This document shows, piece after piece, positions 1-6,715 of a stretch of 8,627 nt of DNA. The stretch covers positions 1 through 8,627 of the forward strand of contig CAYPET010000041.1 of the NCBI GenBank assembly GCA_964409905.1. Direction: 5' to 3'. Every line of letters starts with the position of its first letter. The first letter of the stretch is position 1. The DNA comes from JAGNRR01 sp964409905 (GTDB lineage: Bacteria > Bacteroidota > Bacteroidia > Chitinophagales > Chitinophagaceae). Both the position numbers and the translations under genes were made by a program. The notes beneath the pieces are model-generated. The model searched no databases. It saw only the letters and a program-made list of their open reading frames with translations, and was not told the origin of the DNA.

Positions 1-2253
1 AAATCGGGTAAAAAAGATAGCGCAAAAGCAGGAAGTCTTACTGACATTTTGGGTGAAGAGGATGCCACAGATGCAAAAGGGCTTGACACAAGCGGTTTTG
101 CAAACTTGAGTGAAGCAGAACAACGCGAGAAAGCCTTAAAAGAAAACCCATTGCGATTTTACTTATTGGGTGGTTTTGAAGCGAGAACTAACCCAGAGAC
201 GGGAGAGTTAATCAATGAGTCGCGCATTTCGTACGTTAGTAATGCTGATACTGCCGCATTAAATCGTCTTTTTAACTTAGATGTTGTTAAAAGAGAATTC
301 CCACGCGATTTGAAATTCTTATATGGCATGCCGGATAAATCTTTAATGGATAAAAACATTTCTGTTTTATATGCCATTCGTAAACAATCTCCCAATAATG
401 ATCGTGCACCATTAGATGGTGACGCAGTTTCTTCGGCGACTAGCGATTTTGACCAATTTGGTAATCCTGAGATTCGAATGAACATGAACAACAAAGGGGC
501 CATTAAATGGGCCAAACTAACTGAAAAAAATGTTGGCAGACCAATTGCTATAGTGCTTGATGATGTTGTATACTCGGCACCCGCTCCTAGTGAGAAAATT
601 GCAGGAGGTCGGTCAAGCATTTCTGGTTCTTTTAGTATAGAAGAAGCAAAAGATGTTGCAGATGTTCTGAAAACAGGTAAACTTGCTGCACCTGCACGAA
701 TTGTACAGGAACAAGTAGTTGGGCCAACATTAGGTAAAGAAGCTATTAATGGTGGTTTAATGGCTTTCAGTATATCCTTTATCATCATCTTTATATTGAT
801 GTTAATCTACTACAACACAGGTGGTTGGGTAGCAAATATTGCATTGATATTAAACTTACTGTTTACTGTAGGATTGCTTAGTTACTTCCACGCTTCTTTG
901 ACAGCTGCTGGTATCGCTGGTCTGGTATTAACCATAGGAATGGCCGTAGATACTAACGTAATTATTTTTGAACGTATTAAAGAAGAACTTGATTGGGGCA
1001 AAAGCTACGAAGAAGCCGTTGAGGAAGGTTACAAACGCTCTTATGCACCTGTACTCGATGGTCACATTACCGTATTAATGACGGCTATAATACTGTTTGT
1101 TTTTGGTCTTGGTCCTGTATTAGGATTTGCTACAACCCAAATTTTGGGTATTTTGCTTTCTTTATTCTGTGGTATTATGGTTTCTCGATTAATCACAGAT
1201 ATCTGGACTCGTAAAGGGCGTCACTTTAAATATTTTACAAACTTCTCGCGTAAACTGTTCAAGTCATTCAACTTTAAGTTTATTGAATGGCGCAAAAAAG
1301 CCTATGTCATATCAGTCATAGTGTTATTATTAGGAATCGGTTCCTTAATTAATGGATTTGATTATGGTGTAGAATTTTCGGGTGGACGTTCTTACACCGT
1401 TCGATTACCTAAGGCTGTAAAGACGGGCGATGTGCGTAAAGATTTACAATCAAGCTTTGGCAATGAATTTCCAATTGTAAAAACAATTGGTCAGGCCAAC
1501 CAAGTTAATATTACTACGGCTTATAAAATAACAGATCCTAGCAAAGGTGTAGAAGATGAAATTATCACGAATCTTTATACTGGATTAAAGAATAATAATT
1601 ACATCGGTAGTGATATTAGCTTAGAGAAGTTTAAGTTTGATGTTATATTAAGTTCTCAAACAGTATTGCCAACCATTTCTGACGACTTGAAGAAAGGTGC
1701 TATTTACGCAACACTTATTTCATTGTTATTGATTATGGCATATATATTCCTGCGTTTCCGACGTTGGCAATATTCATTGGGTACGATTATTGCTTTAATG
1801 CATGATGTCCTTGTTACGCTGGCGGTTTTCTCATACTTCAAGGATATTGTACCATTCGCTATGGAAATTGATCAGCATTTTATTGCCGCAATTTTAACAG
1901 TAATTGGTTTCTCAATGAATGATACCGTGGTTGTATTTGATCGTATTCGAGAATATTTCCGTAAACGTCCAGGGAGCAGCAAAACTGAAGTTATCAATGC
2001 CGCAATTAACGATACAATGAGCAGAACTATCATGACCTCGTTGACCGTATTCTTGACACTGCTTGTATTATTCATATTCGGTGGTGAGGTAACCAGAGGA
2101 TTTTCTTTTGCTATGATGATTGGTGTCATAACCGGTACTTACTCTTCTGTTTTTGTGGCAGCTCCGGTATTAGTAGATTTAGACAAATCTGATAAATTAA
2201 CTAAAGAGGAAGACAAAGAAGCCAAAATCAAGGCACTTAAAGAGCAAGCCTAG
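1..2253 (+). CDS. secDF: SecDF: fused SecD-SecF protein-export membrane protein (5' end outside window)
   Basis: Accessory subunit of the Sec translocon, which uses the proton-motive force to pull secreted proteins across the inner membrane. The frame is open from base 1, so the N-terminus is missing; about 750 residues are visible, and Bacteroidota SecDF proteins are usually near 1000. Counting from the first codon, residues 150-240 hold the end of the SecD periplasmic domain (LDDVVYSAPAPSEKI, then GSFSIEEA). SecD membrane segments follow from about 250 to 400, with the signature GMAVDTNVIIFERIKEEL near 312-329. The SecF half begins near residue 425. It shows DYGVEFSGG (454-462), RFRRWQYSLGTIIALMHDV and the signature VIGFSMNDTVVVFDRIREYF. 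The C-terminus is a lysine- and glutamate-rich cytoplasmic tail ending at TAG. The hydrophilic stretch at residues 1-40 is a linker seen in Bacteroidota homologues (from memory). The SecD-SecF fusion is normal for this phylum. Confidence 0.96.
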   Translation, partial: KSGKKDSAKAGSLTDILGEEDATDAKGLDTSGFANLSEAEQREKALKENPLRFYLLGGFEARTNPETGELINESRISYVSNADTAALNRLFNLDVVKREFPRDLKFLYGMPDKSLMDKNISVLYAIRKQSPNNDRAPLDGDAVSSATSDFDQFGNPEIRMNMNNKGAIKWAKLTEKNVGRPIAIVLDDVVYSAPAPSEKIAGGRSSISGSFSIEEAKDVADVLKTGKLAAPARIVQEQVVGPTLGKEAINGGLMAFSISFIIIFILMLIYYNTGGWVANIALILNLLFTVGLLSYFHASLTAAGIAGLVLTIGMAVDTNVIIFERIKEELDWGKSYEEAVEEGYKRSYAPVLDGHITVLMTAIILFVFGLGPVLGFATTQILGILLSLFCGIMVSRLITDIWTRKGRHFKYFTNFSRKLFKSFNFKFIEWRKKAYVISVIVLLLGIGSLINGFDYGVEFSGGRSYTVRLPKAVKTGDVRKDLQSSFGNEFPIVKTIGQANQVNITTAYKITDPSKGVEDEIITNLYTGLKNNNYIGSDISLEKFKFDVILSSQTVLPTISDDLKKGAIYATLISLLLIMAYIFLRFRRWQYSLGTIIALMHDVLVTLAVFSYFKDIVPFAMEIDQHFIAAILTVIGFSMNDTVVVFDRIREYFRKRPGSSKTEVINAAINDTMSRTIMTSLTVFLTLLVLFIFGGEVTRGFSFAMMIGVITGTYSSVFVAAPVLVDLDKSDKLTKEEDKEAKIKALKEQA

Positions 2254-2273
2254 TTTTAAAAATACCATAATCT

Positions 2274-2308
2274 AAGCCCTGCCTATTCAAGGCGGGGCTT
2301 TCTATTTT
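2274..2308 (+). terminator. Rho-independent terminator after secDF
   Basis: A 10-bp stem pairs AAGCCCTGCC (2274-2283) with GGCGGGGCTT (2291-2300), with one T-G wobble and a 7-nt loop. It is followed by a T-rich tract (TTTCTATTTT). It lies 20 bases after the secDF stop codon and separates secDF from the downstream genes. Confidence 0.8.
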
Positions 2309-2393
2309 GCTGGCTTGCAATATCAAGTAATCTATTTGTCAATTGATATCAAAAATTTAAGAATACTAAAGAGGTATTAAATGGTCGCTCCTT

Positions 2394-2401
2394 TACTTTT
2401 G
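2394..2401 (+). promoter_or_regulatory. Candidate Bacteroidota -7 promoter box ahead of the DUF922 gene
   Basis: TACTTTTG matches the Bacteroidota -7 consensus TAnnTTTG at all six fixed positions. It ends 10 bases before the ATG at 2412, which would leave a 5' leader of only a few bases. No TTG is seen at the expected distance upstream (about 19 bp), so this is a half match only. Upstream lie an imperfect hairpin (2355-2382) and a 10-bp palindrome (2343-2352) that could be operator-like, but nothing proves it. Confidence 0.3.
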
Positions 2402-2411
2402 GTACAGTAAG

Positions 2412-2975
2412 ATGCTTATTCATTTTTTATTTCAGATGGTCTTGTCTCTATTTTTCTTTGCGCCTAATCAGCCTATAAATGGATTTGATTGGTCAAAAAA
2501 GAAATTAAGCTGGCCTGATTTCAAAGGCACACCACCCCTATCCACTTCTTTTTTGGCACTAACTAGCTCAGATATCCGATATAATCTTTCCATAACTGAA
2601 AGTTACCTAAAAGTCAAGGTGATGTGTCAGTTTAATCCAACGCGGTCATGGACCAAGGAACGTTCATCCGAGTATTTATTAAATCATGAGCAGCGTCATT
2701 TTGATCTAACAGAGTATCACACAAGAGTTTTTAAAAGAAAAATTAGAGAATTCAATTTTGAAACACCAAAAACCGCTGTACGAGAGCTAAAAAAATTATT
2801 TGACCAACAACTCGCTTTACATGACGCAATGCAAGAAGATTATGACGAGCAAACCAACCATAGCATTAATCAAACAAACCAAATAATTTGGGACGCAAAA
2901 ATTGATTCGCTCCTATCTATAAGCGTTGCGGACACACCATCGGTTTTAATGATTCCACTTATAGTTAGGGAGTGA
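2412..2975 (+). CDS. DUF922-family protein, putative exported zinc-dependent protease
   Basis: A 187-residue protein recognised from motifs as DUF922-like, a family predicted to be secreted Zn proteases; no substrate is known to me. It begins with a hydrophobic segment (residues 1-17, MLIHFLFQMVLSLFFFA) that looks like a signal peptide or membrane anchor, although it lacks an early basic residue. LSWPDFKG (32-39) and LTSSDIRYN (50-58) are typical of Bacteroidota members. HEQRH (92-96) fits the zincin HEXXH pattern: H92 and H96 would be zinc ligands and E93 the catalytic base. YDEQTNH (144-150) is the second conserved block, and H150 is a candidate third ligand (inference). ATG 2412 is chosen because it includes the whole hydrophobic segment; ATG 2436 is the alternative. 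The gene sits alone after the secDF terminator, with a promoter-like box just upstream. Family assignment is fairly sure; catalytic activity is not. Confidence 0.82.
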   Translation: MLIHFLFQMVLSLFFFAPNQPINGFDWSKKKLSWPDFKGTPPLSTSFLALTSSDIRYNLSITESYLKVKVMCQFNPTRSWTKERSSEYLLNHEQRHFDLTEYHTRVFKRKIREFNFETPKTAVRELKKLFDQQLALHDAMQEDYDEQTNHSINQTNQIIWDAKIDSLLSISVADTPSVLMIPLIVRE

Positions 2976-3053
2976 CCTCTTGAAAATTCAAATGCGTGGA
3001 TAACGAAGAAATGATTTGTGGATAGTCATTTCGGGTATGAGAAATTCTTTGGC

Positions 3054-3061
3054 TATATTTA
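3054..3061 (+). promoter_or_regulatory. Weak -7-like box ahead of the symporter gene
   Basis: TATATTTA matches TAnnTTTG at five of six fixed positions and ends 9 bases before the ATG at 3071. No TTG is found at the expected upstream distance. The 95-bp gap also holds a 7-bp inverted repeat (GAAATGA 3008-3014 with TCATTTC 3026-3032) and two GTGGATA copies exactly 22 bp apart (2996 and 3018). This is suggestive but could be chance in AT-rich DNA. Confidence 0.18.
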
Positions 3062-3070
3062 GCATGAATT

Positions 3071-4669
3071 ATGAAAAAAATAATCCCCCTTACCATAATC
3101 TGTTTTTTAATTCAGTCTTCATTATTTGCCGAAGGGATTGATGAAAAAATAAATCGCATTTTTGCAGATAATACATCTTGGTTTGTCGAAGCTATTTTTG
3201 CAACCATCCCGCTGGGCAATGTAGATGTGCCTTGGGTACTAATTGTATTGGTTGTTAGTGCACTCTACTTTACTTTTTACTTCAAATTCATCAATTTTTC
3301 AGGCTTTAAGACTTCTATAAATATTGTAAGGGGCAAATATGATGAGGTAGAAAAAAATCACAAGGTCATGGCATCAGAATCCGTTTTTTTGGATGAAGAT
3401 GGTGACAACCCCGATACGATTCGTATTGAAGGACACGAAGGTGAGGTGTCGCATTTTCAGGCCCTAACAGCTGCGCTATCCGCTACGGTTGGGCTAGGCA
3501 ATATTGCAGGCGTGGCTGTCGCTATATCAATTGGAGGCCCGGGCGCTACCTTCTGGATGATTATTGCCGGTCTAATTGGTATGAGTTCAAAGTTTGTGGA
3601 ATGTACGCTTGGTGTAAAATACCGTGAGATAGGTCAGGATGGGACAGTTTATGGAGGGCCTATGTATTATTTATCTAAAGGCCTTAAAGAATTCAAGGCA
3701 GGTACATTAGGTCGAGTTTTGGCTGTTCTTTTTGCAATCATGTGTATAGGTGGCAGTTTTGGAGGTGGAAATATGTTTCAATCAAACCAAGCATTTAAAA
3801 TGTTTGAAAATCAAATGACCTCTATAAACATTGATGTAGCCGGATATGGTTGGGCTTTTGGATTGGTAATGGCTGTGTTGGTTGGCATTGTAATTATTGG
3901 TGGTATTAAATCAATTGCCCGAGTAACAGATAAAATTGTACCGTTTATGGTTGGCATATATGTGATTGTATCTATTATTATTTTGTGTATTCACTACAAC
4001 CATATTTTTTGGGCTTTTGGCGAAATCTTATCCGGCGCATTTACGCCTCTGGGTATTAGCGGTGGTTTTGTGGGGGTATTAATTCAAGGTTTTAGACGTG
4101 CCGCATTTTCTAATGAAGCAGGTATTGGTTCAGCTAGTATTGCCCACTCTGCTGTAAAAACTCAATTTGCTGCCAGTGAAGGCTTAGTGGCACTCCTTGA
4201 ACCTTTCATTGATACTGTTATAGTTTGTACTATGACAGCTTTGGTTTTAATAATCAGCAGTGCCAATCCGAACGACTTTACAATGACGTATGGCCAGGCA
4301 GTGCCTGATGGTGTAACGGCCACCTCAGCAGCTTTTGCAAGTAATATTTCTTGGTTTCCTTGGGTTTTATCTGTTGCGGTAATTCTTTTTGCTTTTTCAA
4401 CTATGATATCTTGGAGTTATTATGGTTTTCAAGCCTGGGCTTACTTATTTGGCAGATCTAAACTCGCCGAATACACCTACAAAGGGCTATTTTGTATTTT
4501 CGTTATTATAGGTGCCGCTGCATCTCTGGGAGCTGTAATTGATTTTTCTGATGCCATGATATTTGCAATGATGGTACCAAATATGGTTGGCCTTTACTTT
4601 TTGGCTCCCCGTGTTCGTGATGAATTAAAGAAATATATGACTGCAATAAAAAGCCATAAAGCATCGTGA
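3071..4669 (+). CDS. AGCS-family sodium:alanine (amino acid carrier) symporter
   Basis: Inner-membrane transporter of the alanine/glycine:cation symporter family, importing small neutral amino acids with Na+. The protein is 532 residues. Residues 1-20 form a signal-like hydrophobic start, followed by EGIDEKINRIF and a membrane segment at about 53-71. A charged loop spans about 88-128. The family core is clear: ATVGLGNIAGVAVAISIGGP (138-157), then GMSSKFVECTLGVKYRE, and GGPMYY (195-200). GFRRAAFSNEAGIGSASIAH (340-359) corresponds to the conserved FSNEAG motif, and further membrane segments run to about 512. ATG 3071 is preferred: an ATG at 3064 is in another frame, and homologues share the MKK plus hydrophobic start. 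The exact substrate cannot be read from sequence. The stop codon overlaps the rimM start by 4 bp, so the two are probably co-transcribed and translationally coupled. Confidence 0.95.
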   Translation: MKKIIPLTIICFLIQSSLFAEGIDEKINRIFADNTSWFVEAIFATIPLGNVDVPWVLIVLVVSALYFTFYFKFINFSGFKTSINIVRGKYDEVEKNHKVMASESVFLDEDGDNPDTIRIEGHEGEVSHFQALTAALSATVGLGNIAGVAVAISIGGPGATFWMIIAGLIGMSSKFVECTLGVKYREIGQDGTVYGGPMYYLSKGLKEFKAGTLGRVLAVLFAIMCIGGSFGGGNMFQSNQAFKMFENQMTSINIDVAGYGWAFGLVMAVLVGIVIIGGIKSIARVTDKIVPFMVGIYVIVSIIILCIHYNHIFWAFGEILSGAFTPLGISGGFVGVLIQGFRRAAFSNEAGIGSASIAHSAVKTQFAASEGLVALLEPFIDTVIVCTMTALVLIISSANPNDFTMTYGQAVPDGVTATSAAFASNISWFPWVLSVAVILFAFSTMISWSYYGFQAWAYLFGRSKLAEYTYKGLFCIFVIIGAAASLGAVIDFSDAMIFAMMVPNMVGLYFLAPRVRDELKKYMTAIKSHKAS

Positions 4670-5166
4670 CGCCTATAGGTACAATAACGAATGTACATGG
4701 AGTAAACGGCGAGTTTATCCTTGAGCATTACCTTGACGCCAGAACAAATGTGAACACATGGGATGCGCTCATGATTGAACTACTTGCAGGAAGTTACATT
4801 CCCTTCTTTATATCATCAGCTAAAATGCTTACCGCAACAACCTGGAAAATAAAATTGGAGGAAATAAATTCTCCGGAGGAGGCAAAAGAGCTAATTCATA
4901 AAAAAGTTTACCCTTCGCCAAATATTCACGTAATGCCTCTGGTTGAAAAACAAATTCACCACTTAATTCATTATACTATTATTTATAAAGATCAACCAGT
5001 TGGTAAAATTGACAACATTCTAAATCCGAATATTCATCCAATCTTTATTATCCATGAAGGAGAAAAAAATGAGCTATTAATTCCGGCTAATGAACAACTC
5101 ATTCAAGAAATAAATCATGACAAAAAAGAAGTAATCATGAATTTGCCCGATGGCCTTTTGAGCTAA
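4666..5166 (+). CDS. rimM: RimM, 16S rRNA processing / 30S maturation factor
   Basis: Assembly factor that binds ribosomal protein S19 and the 30S head and helps 16S rRNA maturation. The 166-residue length is normal. The N-terminal RimM beta-barrel opens with IGTITNVHGVNGEFIL (4-19), matching the family GxxxxxHGxxGE pattern. SPEEAKELIHKKVY (69-82) closes this domain. The C-terminal PRC-barrel domain covers about 95-165 and ends in LLIPANEQLIQEI (137-149) and LPDGLL (160-165), both typical. The start is GTG at 4666, inside GTGA, where the TGA ends the symporter gene; no earlier start would keep the family N-terminus, so GTG is well supported. In many bacteria rimM follows rpsP; here it follows a transporter. 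The stop is TAA, which matters because TAA interrupts the surface-protein gene downstream. Confidence 0.92.
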   Translation: MTPIGTITNVHGVNGEFILEHYLDARTNVNTWDALMIELLAGSYIPFFISSAKMLTATTWKIKLEEINSPEEAKELIHKKVYPSPNIHVMPLVEKQIHHLIHYTIIYKDQPVGKIDNILNPNIHPIFIIHEGEKNELLIPANEQLIQEINHDKKEVIMNLPDGLLS

Positions 5167-5209
5167 ATTACTTTTTAAGGGCTGTATAAACTCTTTGTTC
5201 ATTACAATA

Positions 5210-5217
5210 TACATTTG
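5210..5217 (+). promoter_or_regulatory. Candidate -7 promoter box immediately before trmD
   Basis: TACATTTG is a full match to TAnnTTTG and ends 4 bases before the trmD ATG at 5222. If used, transcription would begin at or next to the start codon, giving a leaderless mRNA. TTTG at 5194-5197 is too close to be a standard -33 element. trmD could equally be read from the upstream symporter-rimM transcript, since the gap is only 55 bp with no terminator. Confidence 0.28.
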
Positions 5218-5221
5218 TACC

Positions 5222-5899
5222 ATGCGTATTGATATCATTACGGTGCTTCCCGAATTATTAGAAAGTCCCTTTGCACATTCTATTATGAAGCGTGCACAAG
5301 AAAAAGGTCTTTTAAATGTACACACTCACCAACTGCGCAATTTTGCCATAAATAAACATGGACAAGTGGATGATTATCAATATGGTGGTGGTGCGGGCAT
5401 GGTAATAATGTGTGAACCATTAGCTAATCAAATAGAAAAACTAACTGCAGAACACTCTTATGATGAGATTATTTTTCTAACACCCGATGGCGAACAGTAT
5501 AATCAAAGCATTGCCAACGGTTTATCGTTAACGGAAAATTTATTGCTAATTTGTGGTCATTACAAAGGCATTGATCAACGTATACGTGACACATTTGTAA
5601 CACGCGAAATTTCAATCGGTGATTATGTGCTCAGTGGTGGCGAATTGGCTGCTGCTGTATTAGTTGATAGTATTGGTCGATTGATACCCGGTGTATTGAA
5701 TAATGAAACCTCTGCCCTTTCTGACAGTTTTCAGGATAATTTATTAGCACCGCCTGTTTATACACGCCCTGCCGAATGGCGAGGCTTGAAAGTGCCCGAA
5801 ATATTATTAAGTGGCAACTTTCCTAAAATTTTGGAATGGCGACATACAGAAGCCATCCAACGAACAAAAACACGTCGACCGGATTTATTAGATACATAA
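5222..5899 (+). CDS. trmD: TrmD, tRNA (guanine37-N1)-methyltransferase
   Basis: Essential SPOUT-class enzyme that methylates G37 of tRNA with S-adenosylmethionine, preventing +1 frameshifting. ATG 5222 gives 225 residues starting MRIDIITVLPELL, the expected N-terminus; the in-frame TTG at 5195 would add nine unrelated residues. QYGGGAGMV (53-61) is the glycine-rich loop. LICGHYKGIDQRI (109-121) and SIGDYVLSGGELAAAVL (131-147) form the trefoil knot that binds SAM. D168 in LSDSF corresponds to the catalytic aspartate of the family. YTRPAEWRGLKVP (180-192), LLSGNFPKILEWR and RTKTRRPDLL form the C-terminal tRNA-binding part. The lysine in CGHYKG, where enterobacterial enzymes have glutamate, is usual in Bacteroidota as far as I recall. 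It lies 55 bp after rimM, keeping the rimM-trmD order of many bacteria, but rplS does not follow. Its TAA stop lies inside the terminator hairpin. Confidence 0.97.
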   Translation: MRIDIITVLPELLESPFAHSIMKRAQEKGLLNVHTHQLRNFAINKHGQVDDYQYGGGAGMVIMCEPLANQIEKLTAEHSYDEIIFLTPDGEQYNQSIANGLSLTENLLLICGHYKGIDQRIRDTFVTREISIGDYVLSGGELAAAVLVDSIGRLIPGVLNNETSALSDSFQDNLLAPPVYTRPAEWRGLKVPEILLSGNFPKILEWRHTEAIQRTKTRRPDLLDT

Positions 5900-5934
5900 A
5901 AAAATCGTTCTGCCAAGCAGAACGATTTTTTTAT
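5896..5934. terminator. Bidirectional terminator between trmD and the surface-protein gene
   Basis: A perfect 18-bp inverted repeat has arms at 5896-5913 and 5917-5934 with a 3-nt CAA loop. The GC-bearing core is ATCGTTCTGC/GCAGAACGAT, flanked by a run of seven A on the left and seven T on the right. Each strand therefore shows a GC-containing stem followed by a U-tract. It sits between convergent genes and overlaps the trmD stop codon (5897-5899), while the minus-strand gene ends at 5951. Confidence 0.92.
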
Positions 5935-5950
5935 GTGAAGGCAATTTATA

Positions 5951-6715
5951 CTACCTCATTATGCTGATTATATTTACAAATTCTCGATTATCCTGCCGAA
6001 TTCGTAATATATAAATCCCACTACTAAAGGCACTGACATCTAACTTAATTAACTGATCCGACTCTGAATAGAAATGCTTGTAAAGCACTGCTCCTTTTAA
6101 ATCTACCAGATTAATTTGGAGATTCTTTTTTGGTAAATCTAGCAAATCAATGTTAAGTATTGAACCAACCGGATTTGAATATACTAACAGTGTAGGCTGC
6201 TTTACATTTTCATTTAATCCGGTAATGATACGAAGCGTTTTTTCCAAAGTATCGGTACCACAAGAATTGCTAACCAACATCTTTATAGTATAGGCACCAT
6301 TTGTAGAATAGGTGTGTGTTGGATTTGCCTGCAATGAGCTGTCACCATCACCAAAATAATAAACAATGTTTTGCCCAAATTTCGAAATGTCGGTAATCGT
6401 AATTACTGAATTAGAAATAGTGTAACTAAAATTAGCAACAGGCAATGAATCCACACTGACACTTATTGTATCACTATAAGTACAACCGTCCAAGGTAACC
6501 TCACAGGTATATTGGTTAGCTAAATAAACATTGATGGTATCAGTGATGGCATTAGTGCTCCACAATACACTTGCCCCAGAATAAGGCTGAGATAATGTAA
6601 TCGTATCACCTTCACAGATACTGGTATCTGATCCTAAGCTAAACGTAGGTAGGGGTTTTACATGTATATATACCGAATCCTCATTCGAACAATTATTGCC
6701 ATCTGTACCAATCAC
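5951..6715 (-). CDS. C-terminal piece: end of Ig-like repeat 5, repeat 6, PKD domain 2 and T9SS type A sorting domain
   Basis: A 254-residue open piece if read from GTG at 6715. That codon is not a convincing start: it lies in the middle of a repeat and the frame is open back to the TAA at 6785-6787. Residues 1-21 end Ig-like repeat 5 and 22-90 form repeat 6 (CEGDTITL, then WSTN). Residues 91-163 are a PKD domain with YYFGDGDSS and PTHTYSTNGAYTIKMLV. The tail from about 172 to 254 is the sorting domain: LLVYSNPVGSILNIDL, INLVDLKGAVLY, LDVSAFSSGIYILRIRQD and a short basic end. This domain normally directs passage through the type IX system and surface attachment, and is then removed. Without the upstream signal peptide this piece could not be exported. 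Confidence 0.72.
   Translation of the reverse strand: MIGTDGNNCSNEDSVYIHVKPLPTFSLGSDTSICEGDTITLSQPYSGASVLWSTNAITDTINVYLANQYTCEVTLDGCTYSDTISVSVDSLPVANFSYTISNSVITITDISKFGQNIVYYFGDGDSSLQANPTHTYSTNGAYTIKMLVSNSCGTDTLEKTLRIITGLNENVKQPTLLVYSNPVGSILNIDLLDLPKKNLQINLVDLKGAVLYKHFYSESDQLIKLDVSAFSSGIYILRIRQDNREFVNIISIMR

Noticed and set aside
159..788. Long minus-strand open frame (209 codons) opposite secDF
   Set aside because: The opposite strand encodes the conserved SecD domain, and the antisense product shows no recognisable motif or start context; it is a shadow frame.
1872..2129. Minus-strand open frame opposite the SecF part
   Set aside because: It lies fully within the conserved SecF coding region and has no independent support.
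2381..2410. Nine-codon leader peptide frame (MVAPLLLVQ) ending just before the DUF922 start
   Set aside because: It contains the promoter-like box, has no ribosome binding site and no attenuator-like structure follows it; likely chance.
5195..5221. TTG start giving a longer TrmD
   Set aside because: The nine added residues match nothing in the family, whereas ATG 5222 gives the standard N-terminus.
5077..5325. Minus-strand open frame across the rimM-trmD junction
   Set aside because: It overlaps two certain genes antisense and shows no family motif.
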